NCBI GenBank assembly: GCA_016789785.1
Contig: JAEUQE010000013.1
Span: 6,064-70,063, forward strand
DNA length: 64,000 nt
Origin: Bryobacterales bacterium
GTDB lineage: Bacteria > Acidobacteriota > Terriglobia > Bryobacterales > Bryobacteraceae
Direction of reading: 5' to 3'
Position 1 is the first letter of the stretch; every line of letters begins with the position of its first letter. The translations under genes and the position numbers were made by a program. Positions 1 through 6,817 of the stretch are shown in pieces. Under the pieces are notes generated by a model. That model ran no database searches and had not been told where the DNA came from. It was given only the letters and a program-made list of their open reading frames with translations.

Positions 1-485
1 TTCTCGAGATCGGCACGCGTTGCTTCCGATACCGCAATGATGCGCTTCGATTGTTTTGCAGACCAGTAAAGAAAGAACTGCCAGAACGGCAGGTCGAACC
101 AGCGGAAATATTCGGGATGCCGCTTGTGCTGAAGGTCGTGAAACACGGTGACGTGCGGGCAGGAGGACACCAGCGGCGAAGTGAACCCGGGATTGAACAG
201 CACATCCAGACGGAGGCGGTTCGCCCGCGACGGCAACACTGTTTGCTCCCATAGAACCCGCGCCGGCCGCACCGAGGCGCGGACATTCTGCGGCATGTGA
301 TGGAAGTTCGAAGCCTGTGGAATCAGATCCGCGCCGGTCTCCCGGTTGGTGAAAACGAAGTACTCATTCGCGGTGTCTACCTGCGCGAGCGCGGAAATCA
401 GGCTGCGGAGATAGATCTCCGTGCCACCAACTCCACCTGGTATGAGATACAGCGCATTGATCCCAATGCGCAACGGATTAGGCAT
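1..485 (-). CDS. Glycosyltransferase family 4, N-terminal part (runs off window)
   Basis: Translating the reverse strand from an ATG at 485 gives about 161 residues before the window edge. The start reads MPNPLRIGINALYLIPGG followed by VGGTEIYLRSL, the N-terminal Rossmann domain of GT-B retaining glycosyltransferases (GT4), where a glycine-rich loop binds near the acceptor. Later FHDLQHKRHPEYF and IIAVSEATRADL are the usual end of that domain. The start lies one base after the stop of the upstream TPR gene at 487, so the genes share an operon. GT4 enzymes transfer a sugar from a nucleotide sugar; the acceptor cannot be read here, but the neighbours suggest surface polysaccharide or lipid-linked glycan assembly. 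The C-terminal nucleotide-binding half is outside the window. Confidence 0.88.
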   Translation of the reverse strand, partial: MPNPLRIGINALYLIPGGVGGTEIYLRSLISALAQVDTANEYFVFTNRETGADLIPQASNFHHMPQNVRASVRPARVLWEQTVLPSRANRLRLDVLFNPGFTSPLVSSCPHVTVFHDLQHKRHPEYFRWFDLPFWQFFLYWSAKQSKRIIAVSEATRADLE

Positions 486-486
486 C

Positions 487-2214
487 TTAGCGGGCCGGCC
501 CCCTCCGCTGAGCAATCTCAGCCAGGCCCTGGCGCGCCACCTCGTTGTCCGGCTTCAAGGTCAGCGCCTGCCGGAAGTCCGCTTCCGCTTTATCCATCTC
601 GCCCTGTATGAAAAAGATCCTGCCCCGATAGGCGTACGTCATGTCGTACCCGCTATCCAGTTTAACCGCTTCGTTCAGTTCCACCAGAGCTTCCGCGTAT
701 TTCTGCTGGCGCGCGAGTACCATGCCGATTTGCGATCGCACATGACCCGTGTTCTCGATCACCGACGCCCGGCGAAGCTTCGCAAGCGCTTCGTCGAATT
801 GATTGAGACATAGATGCGCGAGGCCCCAATCGAGATAAAGGCTGTGTTGTTTGTAGCCGGTCTTCTCCGCGTTTGCGAAGTGCTTCAGCGACTCGGCGCA
901 GCGTTCGTTTGTGTAATGAACCATCGCCAGTTGGAAGTGTGCCCGGGCATTGTGCGGCGATTTCGCGGCCGTGTCCTCCCACAGCAATTGCGGATTGCTC
1001 CACACCGCGCTGCGTGCATAGGTGAGGTAGGCAAACACCAGCAGCACGGTGCCCATCGCCGGCATCAGCGCTGATCGCGATGGCTTCCACTGCCGCAGTA
1101 GATCGCAAGTCACCATCAGCAGGCCGATAAACGGCAGGTACAACCGCCGCTCCGCGACAGCGTCCTTGATCGGCACCACGGACGATGTGGGCGCGATCAG
1201 GATGAGAAACACAATCAGCCCGTAGAATGCGAGCGGCAGCTTCTTGCGGAAGGAAAACGTCGCGGCAAACAGCGCGGCGAGCGCGATCAATCCCACGATC
1301 GCGAGATGATCCACCGGAGACCGCGAGATTGCATAGTCGTAGTCGGCGTTCAATCCAAGCGGAAAAGCATAGAGGCGCAGATACACCCAAAGCGCCCGCC
1401 ATTGCGTGTAGAAGTAGTGCTGCCACGGCATCACGCGAAACCCCGCGGTGTCGGCGGCGGCCAGCACCCGGTACACAAACACTCCCCCAAGCGTGCCCAT
1501 CAACACCAGCGGCGCATAGAGACGCCAGTTGCGTTTCACCGCCTCCATCCAGGAGCATTCGCGGAAACAGAGATCGGTCCAGATCAGCAGCACCGGCAAG
1601 ACCACCGCGTGCTCCTTGCTGAGAAACGCCGCGCCGAACAAGGCGATCACGGCAATCGACGCCGGCCAGCCGATACCCTGCTCCCGGCTACCCTGTTCCC
1701 GGTTTCGGAGGAACACGTAATAGGAGGCCAGAAAGAACACCAGTGCCAGACCTTCCGAACGTCCGGCCACGTATGCGACGGACTCCGTGTGCACCGGATG
1801 CACGAGGAACAGCAGTGCGGAGAACGCGGCCAGCAGATTGCGTTCCGGGTCGTTCACTGTGATCAGGTCAAGCGCCCGGCGCATCACCGCGAACACCAGG
1901 CAGGCATTCACGAAGTGCAGCACGATGTTGACCACATGATAGGAAAAAGGCTCCAGGCCGGACTGTTTCAGGTTCAGCCAGAAGGTCACCATCAACATCG
2001 GGCGCTGGAGCACGCTCAGGCGCGACAGTCCGTTCTCCAGGAAGCCCGGATCAAAGAAAGGCAGATACTCGTCGTCGAAAAGGAATGGGCCGCTGACAGC
2101 GGGCCAGTAAATCTCCAGGAGAACGATGAACGCTCCAAGAAAACCTGCGATCCACTTCCAGCCGAACCCGGACGGAGTAGCTGCGGCCTCCGCTTTAGGC
2201 TTTGTTGCTTTCAT
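487..2214 (-). CDS. Polytopic membrane protein with C-terminal TPRs (TMTC/GT-C-like)
   Basis: About 575 residues from the ATG at 2214 (MKATKPKAEAAAT). An upstream start at 2274 would add 20 residues unlike a membrane protein N-terminus, so I rejected it. Residues about 20-400 hold some ten hydrophobic segments. An acidic DDEYLPFFDP stretch follows the first segment, then RPMLMVTFWLN and SYHVVNIVLHFVNA, as in GT-C fold mannosyltransferase-like proteins of the TMTC/DUF1736 type. The last about 170 residues form tetratricopeptide repeats (for example ARAHFQLAMVHYTNERCAESL and AYRGRIFFIQGEMDKAEADF). Likely role (inference): membrane glycosyltransferase using a polyprenyl-phosphate sugar, made by the GT2/DUF2304 pair just upstream. 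It overlaps the DUF2304 gene by 20 bases. Confidence 0.8.
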   Translation of the reverse strand: MKATKPKAEAAATPSGFGWKWIAGFLGAFIVLLEIYWPAVSGPFLFDDEYLPFFDPGFLENGLSRLSVLQRPMLMVTFWLNLKQSGLEPFSYHVVNIVLHFVNACLVFAVMRRALDLITVNDPERNLLAAFSALLFLVHPVHTESVAYVAGRSEGLALVFFLASYYVFLRNREQGSREQGIGWPASIAVIALFGAAFLSKEHAVVLPVLLIWTDLCFRECSWMEAVKRNWRLYAPLVLMGTLGGVFVYRVLAAADTAGFRVMPWQHYFYTQWRALWVYLRLYAFPLGLNADYDYAISRSPVDHLAIVGLIALAALFAATFSFRKKLPLAFYGLIVFLILIAPTSSVVPIKDAVAERRLYLPFIGLLMVTCDLLRQWKPSRSALMPAMGTVLLVFAYLTYARSAVWSNPQLLWEDTAAKSPHNARAHFQLAMVHYTNERCAESLKHFANAEKTGYKQHSLYLDWGLAHLCLNQFDEALAKLRRASVIENTGHVRSQIGMVLARQQKYAEALVELNEAVKLDSGYDMTYAYRGRIFFIQGEMDKAEADFRQALTLKPDNEVARQGLAEIAQRRGPAR

Positions 2215-2551
2215 TCTGAGACCGCAAGTAGTATTCGAGAATCGCCACGCGCTGCGTGAGCGCGATGTTGGCATCTTTCAAGTTGGAAACCATCACAGAG
2301 AACCGGTAGAACACAAACAGAAACACCGCCATGGAAGTAGCCAGCAACGCAAGTGGCGGATCTTCGATGCCGAGCGCGGAGGCCAGCCAGCGCATGGGTA
2401 CGGGAGAGCGCGAGATGAGAAACAGCACCAGCGCCGCGCCCAGCCAACTCACCGAGTACTCCACGCGAATGTGGGCGCGCCGCACTGAGGAGAGCACGAG
2501 AATAATCAACCCAAAACTGAAAAGAGAAAGCGCGTTTGAAAGCCGGTCCAT
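2195..2551 (-). CDS. DUF2304 family small membrane protein
   Basis: 118 residues with three hydrophobic segments (about 8-22, 35-47, 65-87) and a short heptad-like tail (MVSNLKDANIALTQRVAIL). This matches the DUF2304 family, small membrane proteins that usually sit next to a dolichol-phosphate-mannose synthase-like GT2 gene and are thought to help anchor it or move polyprenyl-linked sugars. Here the GT2 gene ends three bases upstream (2555) and a GT-C-like membrane protein overlaps its 3' end, so the three form one operon. The function is by family context; no catalytic residues are known. Confidence 0.75.
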   Translation of the reverse strand: MDRLSNALSLFSFGLIILVLSSVRRAHIRVEYSVSWLGAALVLFLISRSPVPMRWLASALGIEDPPLALLATSMAVFLFVFYRFSVMVSNLKDANIALTQRVAILEYYLRSQNESNKA

Positions 2552-2554
2552 GCG

Positions 2555-3286
2555 TCACCTCCGCCAACGATGGCGTTCAAATTTCAGGATATTGACGAAC
2601 ACACCAAGAAGCACGTGGATGATGTAGTAGAGCGAGCGCGCAGCGGTGATTGTACTGCGCCCGGTACGCCGGGGCCGCATCTGGCAGGGGACTTCCTCGA
2701 AGCGGAATGCGCGCCGCTGCAGCACCACCAGCGCTTCGATCTCGGGATACTCGAGCGGAAAGCTCCTGCTGAACAGCGCCAGCGCCTCGCGATTCACTCC
2801 CACGAAGCCGGATGTCGGGTCGCGCACGGGCTTGCCGAGAATCGGACGGAGGATGGCGCGGAAGAATCGGATGCCCCACTTGCGCACGAAGCTTGTGTAC
2901 TCCGAGTCCTCCTCGAGAAATCGCGAGCCGATCACCATCTGCGCACCCGACGCCTTGAGCCGGTCGAGAATCTGCGGGATGTATCGCGGATCATGCTGCC
3001 CATCGCCATCAATGCGAATCACGTAGTCATAGCCGAGTTCCCACGCCAGCCGGTAGCCTGCTTGCACACATCCGCCGAGCCCGAGATGGGTGGCCACGGA
3101 CAGCACATCCGCGCCGGCAAGACGCGCCACTGCAGCGGTGGAATCGGCCGAGCAATCGTCGATCACCAATACCGGCGCCCCCGGCATCACCCGATGCACT
3201 TCCTGAACCACACCTCCGATGGCGGCCTCCTCATTCAACGCGGGAACGATGATCATCAGTTCCCCAGGCTTTGATGCCGCGGTCAC
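2555..3286 (-). CDS. GT2 polyprenyl-phosphate glycosyltransferase (DPM1-like)
   Basis: 243 residues from a GTG at 3286 that overlaps the TGA of the upstream GT2 gene (GTGA), which decides the start; longer readings through 3661 only shadow the upstream gene. It opens with MIIVPALNEEAAIGGVV, then VLVIDDCSADST, and has YDYVIRIDGDGQHDP, the metal and nucleotide-sugar binding DxD of GT2 enzymes like dolichol-phosphate mannose synthase. The segment VRDPTSGFVGVNREAL is also characteristic. A hydrophobic patch near the C-terminus (LYYIIHVLLGVFVNIL) probably docks on the membrane. It likely moves a sugar from a nucleotide onto polyprenyl phosphate at the cytoplasmic face; sugar identity is unknown. 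DUF2304 follows immediately. Confidence 0.88.
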   Translation of the reverse strand: MTAASKPGELMIIVPALNEEAAIGGVVQEVHRVMPGAPVLVIDDCSADSTAAVARLAGADVLSVATHLGLGGCVQAGYRLAWELGYDYVIRIDGDGQHDPRYIPQILDRLKASGAQMVIGSRFLEEDSEYTSFVRKWGIRFFRAILRPILGKPVRDPTSGFVGVNREALALFSRSFPLEYPEIEALVVLQRRAFRFEEVPCQMRPRRTGRSTITAARSLYYIIHVLLGVFVNILKFERHRWRR

Positions 3287-4296
3287 AGGGCAGCCACCTG
3301 GCGCGGAGAAATGAAATGCTGCGCCGCGATCTTGCAGAATTCTTCCGGCTGGATTCGCGCCGACTTCCGAATCGCCCGGCGCTGGCGCAACAGCCGGAAC
3401 CCGTGCTTCAACAGGGACGCATGCGCGCGTAAAACAATAAACACGAGTTCCCACGGAGAGTTGCCCCCCTCGCGAAATCCGTGCGCGGCGCCCGACCCGG
3501 TGAGGAGCGAAACCAAATGCCAGAAATAGCGTTCCACGGCGGCGAACGGCGCCCGCCACAGCATGGTGCCCGGAAAGTTCTTCAGAAGAACGAAGATGCG
3601 GTTGCGCTCGACAAAGTACGCCTTGAGCGGCGAGACACGGCCCGAGGTCGCCGAGTAGCAATGATCAACAATGGCTCCCGGCGCATACACGCACTTCCAA
3701 CCCGCCCAAATCGCCCGCAGCCCCAAATCGGTCTCCTCGCAATAAAGGAAGAATGTATCGTCGAAGCCACCCAGTTCTTCAAGCATCGTTCGCCGGTAGA
3801 TCGCCGCGGAGCCGGAAGGCAGCAGCGCGGGGCCTGGTGTCTCGAATTCTGACGGCGGCCTCCTGTGCCCGCGCTGTTTGCTGCTGCCATCGGAACTGAG
3901 CAGCATGCCCGCCGAATCGAGCACGCCTTGACCCGCCAAACGCACCTGGCTGGCACACATCCCGATCCGCGCATCCGTGTCCATCGCCGCCAGAAGTTCG
4001 CCCAGCCATTCCGGGCACACCACGGTATCGTCGTTGAGTGCGGCCACAAATGGAGTATCCGTGGCGCGCCACGCCTGGTTGATGGCGCCGCCATAGCCCT
4101 GATTCTCCGGATTTTCGATGATCTCCACGCTGGGAGGCAGGTCTTTCATCTGGCGAACAAGCCCCTGGCCACTGTTGTCGACCACCACGATCCGGAAATC
4201 GGAACGCGTTTGACGCATGACGGACCAGATGCAATCTTCCAGAAGGGACCCGGCCTGAAGCGTGGGGATGACCACGGTTACGCTCGGGAACGACAA
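3283..4296 (-). CDS. GT2 rhamnosyltransferase-like glycosyltransferase
   Basis: 337 residues. The N-terminus VTVVIPTLQAG, IVVVDNSGQG, the NQGYGGAINQAW block and AALNDDTVVCP are the ordered GT2 motifs of the WbbL/rhamnosyltransferase subgroup. FFLYCEETDLGLRAIWAG is the acceptor-site ED motif of the same subgroup. A weakly hydrophobic C-terminal region (about 255-300) may lie at the membrane. First gene of the minus-strand glycan operon 4296 to beyond 1, and divergent from the patatin gene, with only 44 bases between the two starts. Likely role: adding a sugar, possibly rhamnose, in O-antigen or exopolysaccharide synthesis. Substrate is inferred from family only. Confidence 0.87.
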   Translation of the reverse strand: MSFPSVTVVIPTLQAGSLLEDCIWSVMRQTRSDFRIVVVDNSGQGLVRQMKDLPPSVEIIENPENQGYGGAINQAWRATDTPFVAALNDDTVVCPEWLGELLAAMDTDARIGMCASQVRLAGQGVLDSAGMLLSSDGSSKQRGHRRPPSEFETPGPALLPSGSAAIYRRTMLEELGGFDDTFFLYCEETDLGLRAIWAGWKCVYAPGAIVDHCYSATSGRVSPLKAYFVERNRIFVLLKNFPGTMLWRAPFAAVERYFWHLVSLLTGSGAAHGFREGGNSPWELVFIVLRAHASLLKHGFRLLRQRRAIRKSARIQPEEFCKIAAQHFISPRQVAAL

Positions 4297-4340
4297 CCTC
4301 CGATTTTACGTCATACGATGGTCTGGAAGATTTCGTAATC

Positions 4341-5084
4341 ATGAAACGAGCGTTGATCCTTTCTGGCGGAGGCATGTTCGGTGCCTGGCAGGTCGGGGCC
4401 TGGAGCGTGTTGCGGCAGCGGTTCCAGCCCGATGTGGTGGTCGGTGTTTCGATCGGCAGCCTGAATGGCTGGGCCATTGCCGGAGGCTGCGACCCGGCGG
4501 AACTCGAATCGCGCTGGCAGGAGGTGGCTGGAGCACTCCAGATCCGTCTCCGCCTCCCGCGCCGTGCCTGGGACGGGATCCTGGAGTTCTCGGAGATCGA
4601 GCGCTGGATTCGCCGCATCCATGCCGAGTATCAGCCGAAGATTGAGTACCACGCCGTGATGACCGACTTGTTGCGCATGAAGCCGCGCATGGTGGAAGGA
4701 CGCGATATCCGGTGGCAGCATCTGGCGGCATCCTGCGCGCTGTTCGGATTGCTGCCGCAGCAAAAGATCGACCAGCGAATCTACACCGATGGCGGTGCGA
4801 CCGGAGCGCTTCCCCTGTGGGCAGCCAGTCCGGTGCAGGCCACACACGTCATCGGATTGGCGGCAATGCCTCGTGTGCCATGGCCTGTGCGCGCGGCGCT
4901 CAAACCGTTTCGCGCGTCGAAAGGGCGCCGCCGGAATCCCAATACCCACGTCATCGGGCCGTCACGCGAGTTGGGTGGGTGGCGCGATGCGTTCTTCTTC
5001 GGCAAGCGCAACGTGCGTGAGTGGATCGACTTGGGCAGGCGCGATACGGAGGCGTTTCTCGCCGACCAGAACATTTCCCTTTGA
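4341..5084 (+). CDS. Patatin-like phospholipase (RssA-type)
   Basis: 247 residues. The patatin features are in order: oxyanion-hole glycines LSGGGMFGAWQVGAW (about 7-21), nucleophile elbow GVSIGSLNG (GXSXG; serine near 36) and the second dyad residue in YTDGGATGALPLW (DGG, about 147-153). These proteins hydrolyse acyl esters of phospholipids by a Ser-Asp dyad. There is no signal peptide, so it should act in the cytoplasm or at the inner membrane. It is transcribed divergently from the glycosyltransferase operon. Length is shorter than YchK/RssA homologues (about 300) but all catalytic blocks are present. Confidence 0.9.
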   Translation: MKRALILSGGGMFGAWQVGAWSVLRQRFQPDVVVGVSIGSLNGWAIAGGCDPAELESRWQEVAGALQIRLRLPRRAWDGILEFSEIERWIRRIHAEYQPKIEYHAVMTDLLRMKPRMVEGRDIRWQHLAASCALFGLLPQQKIDQRIYTDGGATGALPLWAASPVQATHVIGLAAMPRVPWPVRAALKPFRASKGRRRNPNTHVIGPSRELGGWRDAFFFGKRNVREWIDLGRRDTEAFLADQNISL

Positions 5085-5120
5085 AATTGTTTTTGCGCGA
5101 TAATAGCGGCTTCCATTCCT

Positions 5121-5465
5121 ATGCCTGTCTACCGCATCTTCCGGATGAGAGAGAACGACCGCCAGAAGTTCCGCTGGCAGCCTCACACGTCGGGCACCAC
5201 CATGGCCAAGCCGAGGGAGTATGAAGAACATGGCGCCGTGGAAGCGGATTCGCCCTATGCGGCATGGGCCGCTCTGCGGGAAACTGGGGACAAACTGGAT
5301 GTCGGCGACATTCTCGTGGCCCCGGATGACTCGCTCCAGATCCTGAAGTACATCGGCTTTGAAGACGCGAAGTGGCATATCCCGGAAGTGAAAACCGGAC
5401 TTGAGACAGTGCCTCCCGCGGTGGGAGCCCCGCCGCCCGCCGCCATGGCGAAAGCCGCCGGATAG
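5121..5465 (+). CDS. Conserved hypothetical protein, 114 aa
   Basis: I do not recognise a family. The ATG at 5121 begins MPVYRIFRMRENDRQKFRW; the centre (EADSPYAAWAALRETGDKLDVGDILV) looks like a small globular alpha/beta protein and the last about 20 residues are Ala/Pro-rich and disordered. No signal peptide, membrane segment or cysteine. Codon use matches its neighbours and the frame is open from a start just 36 bases after the patatin stop, so it may be cotranscribed with it, although GATAAT at 5098-5103 could serve as a separate -10 box. Confidence 0.6.
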   Translation: MPVYRIFRMRENDRQKFRWQPHTSGTTMAKPREYEEHGAVEADSPYAAWAALRETGDKLDVGDILVAPDDSLQILKYIGFEDAKWHIPEVKTGLETVPPAVGAPPPAAMAKAAG

Positions 5466-5497
5466 CCGCCTTCCATCGACGCTTGCGAAAAAAGCTC

Positions 5498-5532
5498 TTG
5501 ACAAGCGCGCCGATTTATTCTACAAAATAGAA
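5498..5532 (+). promoter_or_regulatory. Promoter with overlapping inverted repeat upstream of padR
   Basis: TTGACA (5498-5503) and TACAAA (5521-5526) are 17 bases apart, a good sigma-70-type spacing. The inverted repeat TTCTA-N5-TAGAA (5518-5522 and 5528-5532) covers the -10 box and lies 7 bases before the padR start. A palindrome in this place is what a self-repressing PadR regulator would bind (inference). Confidence 0.6.
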
Positions 5533-5539
5533 ATACACG

Positions 5540-5872
5540 ATGGCCAAAGGCGAATATCTCGGCGACTTCGAACAGCTCGTGCTGCTGGCTCTGCTGCGGC
5601 TCGGCGACGAAGCCTATGGAATGAACGTGCGCCAGGAGATCGAAGATCGCACTGGCCGGACGGCGGCCATCGGCGCGGTGTATGCGACCCTGGAGCGCCT
5701 GGAAAAGAAGGGCTACGTCTCAAGCACTGTGGGCGAGCCAACGGAAGAACGGGGCGGCCGTGCGAAGAAGTATTTCAAGATTGAAGGCGATGGTCTCTCC
5801 GCGCTCCGTCAATCGCAGGAGGCTTTGCGGCGGATGACGAAGGGCCTGCGGTCCGTGCTGGGCGAAGCATAG
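5540..5872 (+). CDS. PadR family transcriptional regulator
   Basis: 110 residues, the normal size of the short PadR subfamily. The winged helix reads GDFEQLVLLALLRLGDEAYG then VRQEIEDRTGRTAAIGAVYATLERLEKKGYV, followed by the wing RGGRAKKYFKIEGDGLSAL and a short C-terminal dimer helix. It has no ligand domain. It heads a run of four genes (padR, two small membrane proteins, ADOP permease) with short gaps, an arrangement typical of Acidobacteriota in which PadR represses the linked permease. The promoter in front carries an inverted repeat over its -10 box, which fits autoregulation. Confidence 0.92.
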   Translation: MAKGEYLGDFEQLVLLALLRLGDEAYGMNVRQEIEDRTGRTAAIGAVYATLERLEKKGYVSSTVGEPTEERGGRAKKYFKIEGDGLSALRQSQEALRRMTKGLRSVLGEA

Positions 5873-5881
5873 GAGCACGTC

Positions 5882-6397
5882 ATGCGATCTCTCGCGCTGT
5901 GGATTGTTGGGGCGGTGGCGTCGCCGGATATCCGGAACCATGTGGTTGGCGACTTGATCGAGGAGAGCCGCCAACATGACCTGCCGTGGCTGTGGCGTCA
6001 GGTGCTGTGGTCGTTCCTGCCGTTGTTCGCGGTCCGGGTTCGAAGCCAGGGACTGGGCCTGTTGAAGTTAGCCGGCATTGTTCTCGGCTCGTATCTCGTC
6101 CTCACCGTGCCCATCGTGGCGCTGCACGCTGTGGCGCCGAACGTCACTCCCCTGCAGAGCCTGGCCGTCGATCTGCCCGTGGCTGCGATGGCGGGTTTTG
6201 TGGTGGTGTTGTTGGGACGCCAGTGGGGCAAGGCTTGCGCGAATCTCTTCGCCGGCTGGCTTTGTGCGATGTCGATGCTGTCTCTCTACATGAACTGGGG
6301 AGCGGAACCACGGTGGTATCAGGTGGTGCTGGCCATGTCCCTGGTGAGCAGCGTGCTGGTGGGCGCCCAGGTGGCGAGGCGCCAGACTTCGAAGTAA
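5882..6397 (+). CDS. Membrane protein of the PadR/ADOP cassette
   Basis: 171 residues, start ATG 9 bases after padR. The N-terminal 40 residues (DIRNHVVGDLIEESRQHDLPWLWRQ) are amphipathic and acidic, similar to the cytosolic prefix of ADOP permeases, followed by four hydrophobic segments (about 60-80, 92-110, 117-132, 146-164). I know of no assigned function; proteins of this shape sit between padR and ADOP genes in Acidobacteriota. It may be a small partner or folding aid for the large permease at 6818 (inference). Confidence 0.65.
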   Translation: MRSLALWIVGAVASPDIRNHVVGDLIEESRQHDLPWLWRQVLWSFLPLFAVRVRSQGLGLLKLAGIVLGSYLVLTVPIVALHAVAPNVTPLQSLAVDLPVAAMAGFVVVLLGRQWGKACANLFAGWLCAMSMLSLYMNWGAEPRWYQVVLAMSLVSSVLVGAQVARRQTSK

Positions 6398-6411
6398 AGC
6401 GAGGAAAACTC

Positions 6412-6759
6412 ATGCGTTCCGTTGCCGCGGTGGCGTTGGGCTTTGTGTCGATGATGGTGGTGGTTGCCGCTATGTTCGGTGCCGCCCGCCTGTTTCCGAA
6501 GGTGAACCACGCGGGCTTCCCATTTCTTGCGTTCAACCTGTCGTTTGACCTGATGAGCGGCGCTCTCGGCGGAGCGATTGCAACGCTCATCGGCAAACAG
6601 CCGAAGCATGGGTTGATCCTTGCCGCACTCGTGCTCGTGCTCGGCATCGGCGATTTTCTTGCCAACTACAACCTTCGCCCGGTCGCATTTAGCGCCGTGC
6701 GGATGCTGCTGATCCCGTGCGCGGTGATCGCTGGAAGCAGGTTCATGCTGAAACCCTGA
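6412..6759 (+). CDS. Small membrane protein, 115 aa
   Basis: The start at 6412 follows a GAGGAAAA ribosome site and lies 14 bases after the preceding gene; the longer frame back to 5986 only shadows that gene. Four predicted membrane helices (about 3-24, 40-60, 66-84, 90-108) occupy nearly the whole protein, with a cytosolic GKQPKHG loop between the second and third. No catalytic motif is visible and I cannot name a family. It is probably cotranscribed with padR and the ADOP permease. Confidence 0.6.
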   Translation: MRSVAAVALGFVSMMVVVAAMFGAARLFPKVNHAGFPFLAFNLSFDLMSGALGGAIATLIGKQPKHGLILAALVLVLGIGDFLANYNLRPVAFSAVRMLLIPCAVIAGSRFMLKP

Positions 6760-6817
6760 CGAAGTTCCGGTTGCGATCGGGCGTGACCTTCCGGGATCCG
6801 CGACGTATAGGTTATGC

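Noticed and set aside
1306..2259. 317-codon plus-strand frame
   Set aside because: It is the complement of the TPR membrane protein gene; composition is His/Arg/Gln-rich and no ribosome site is present.
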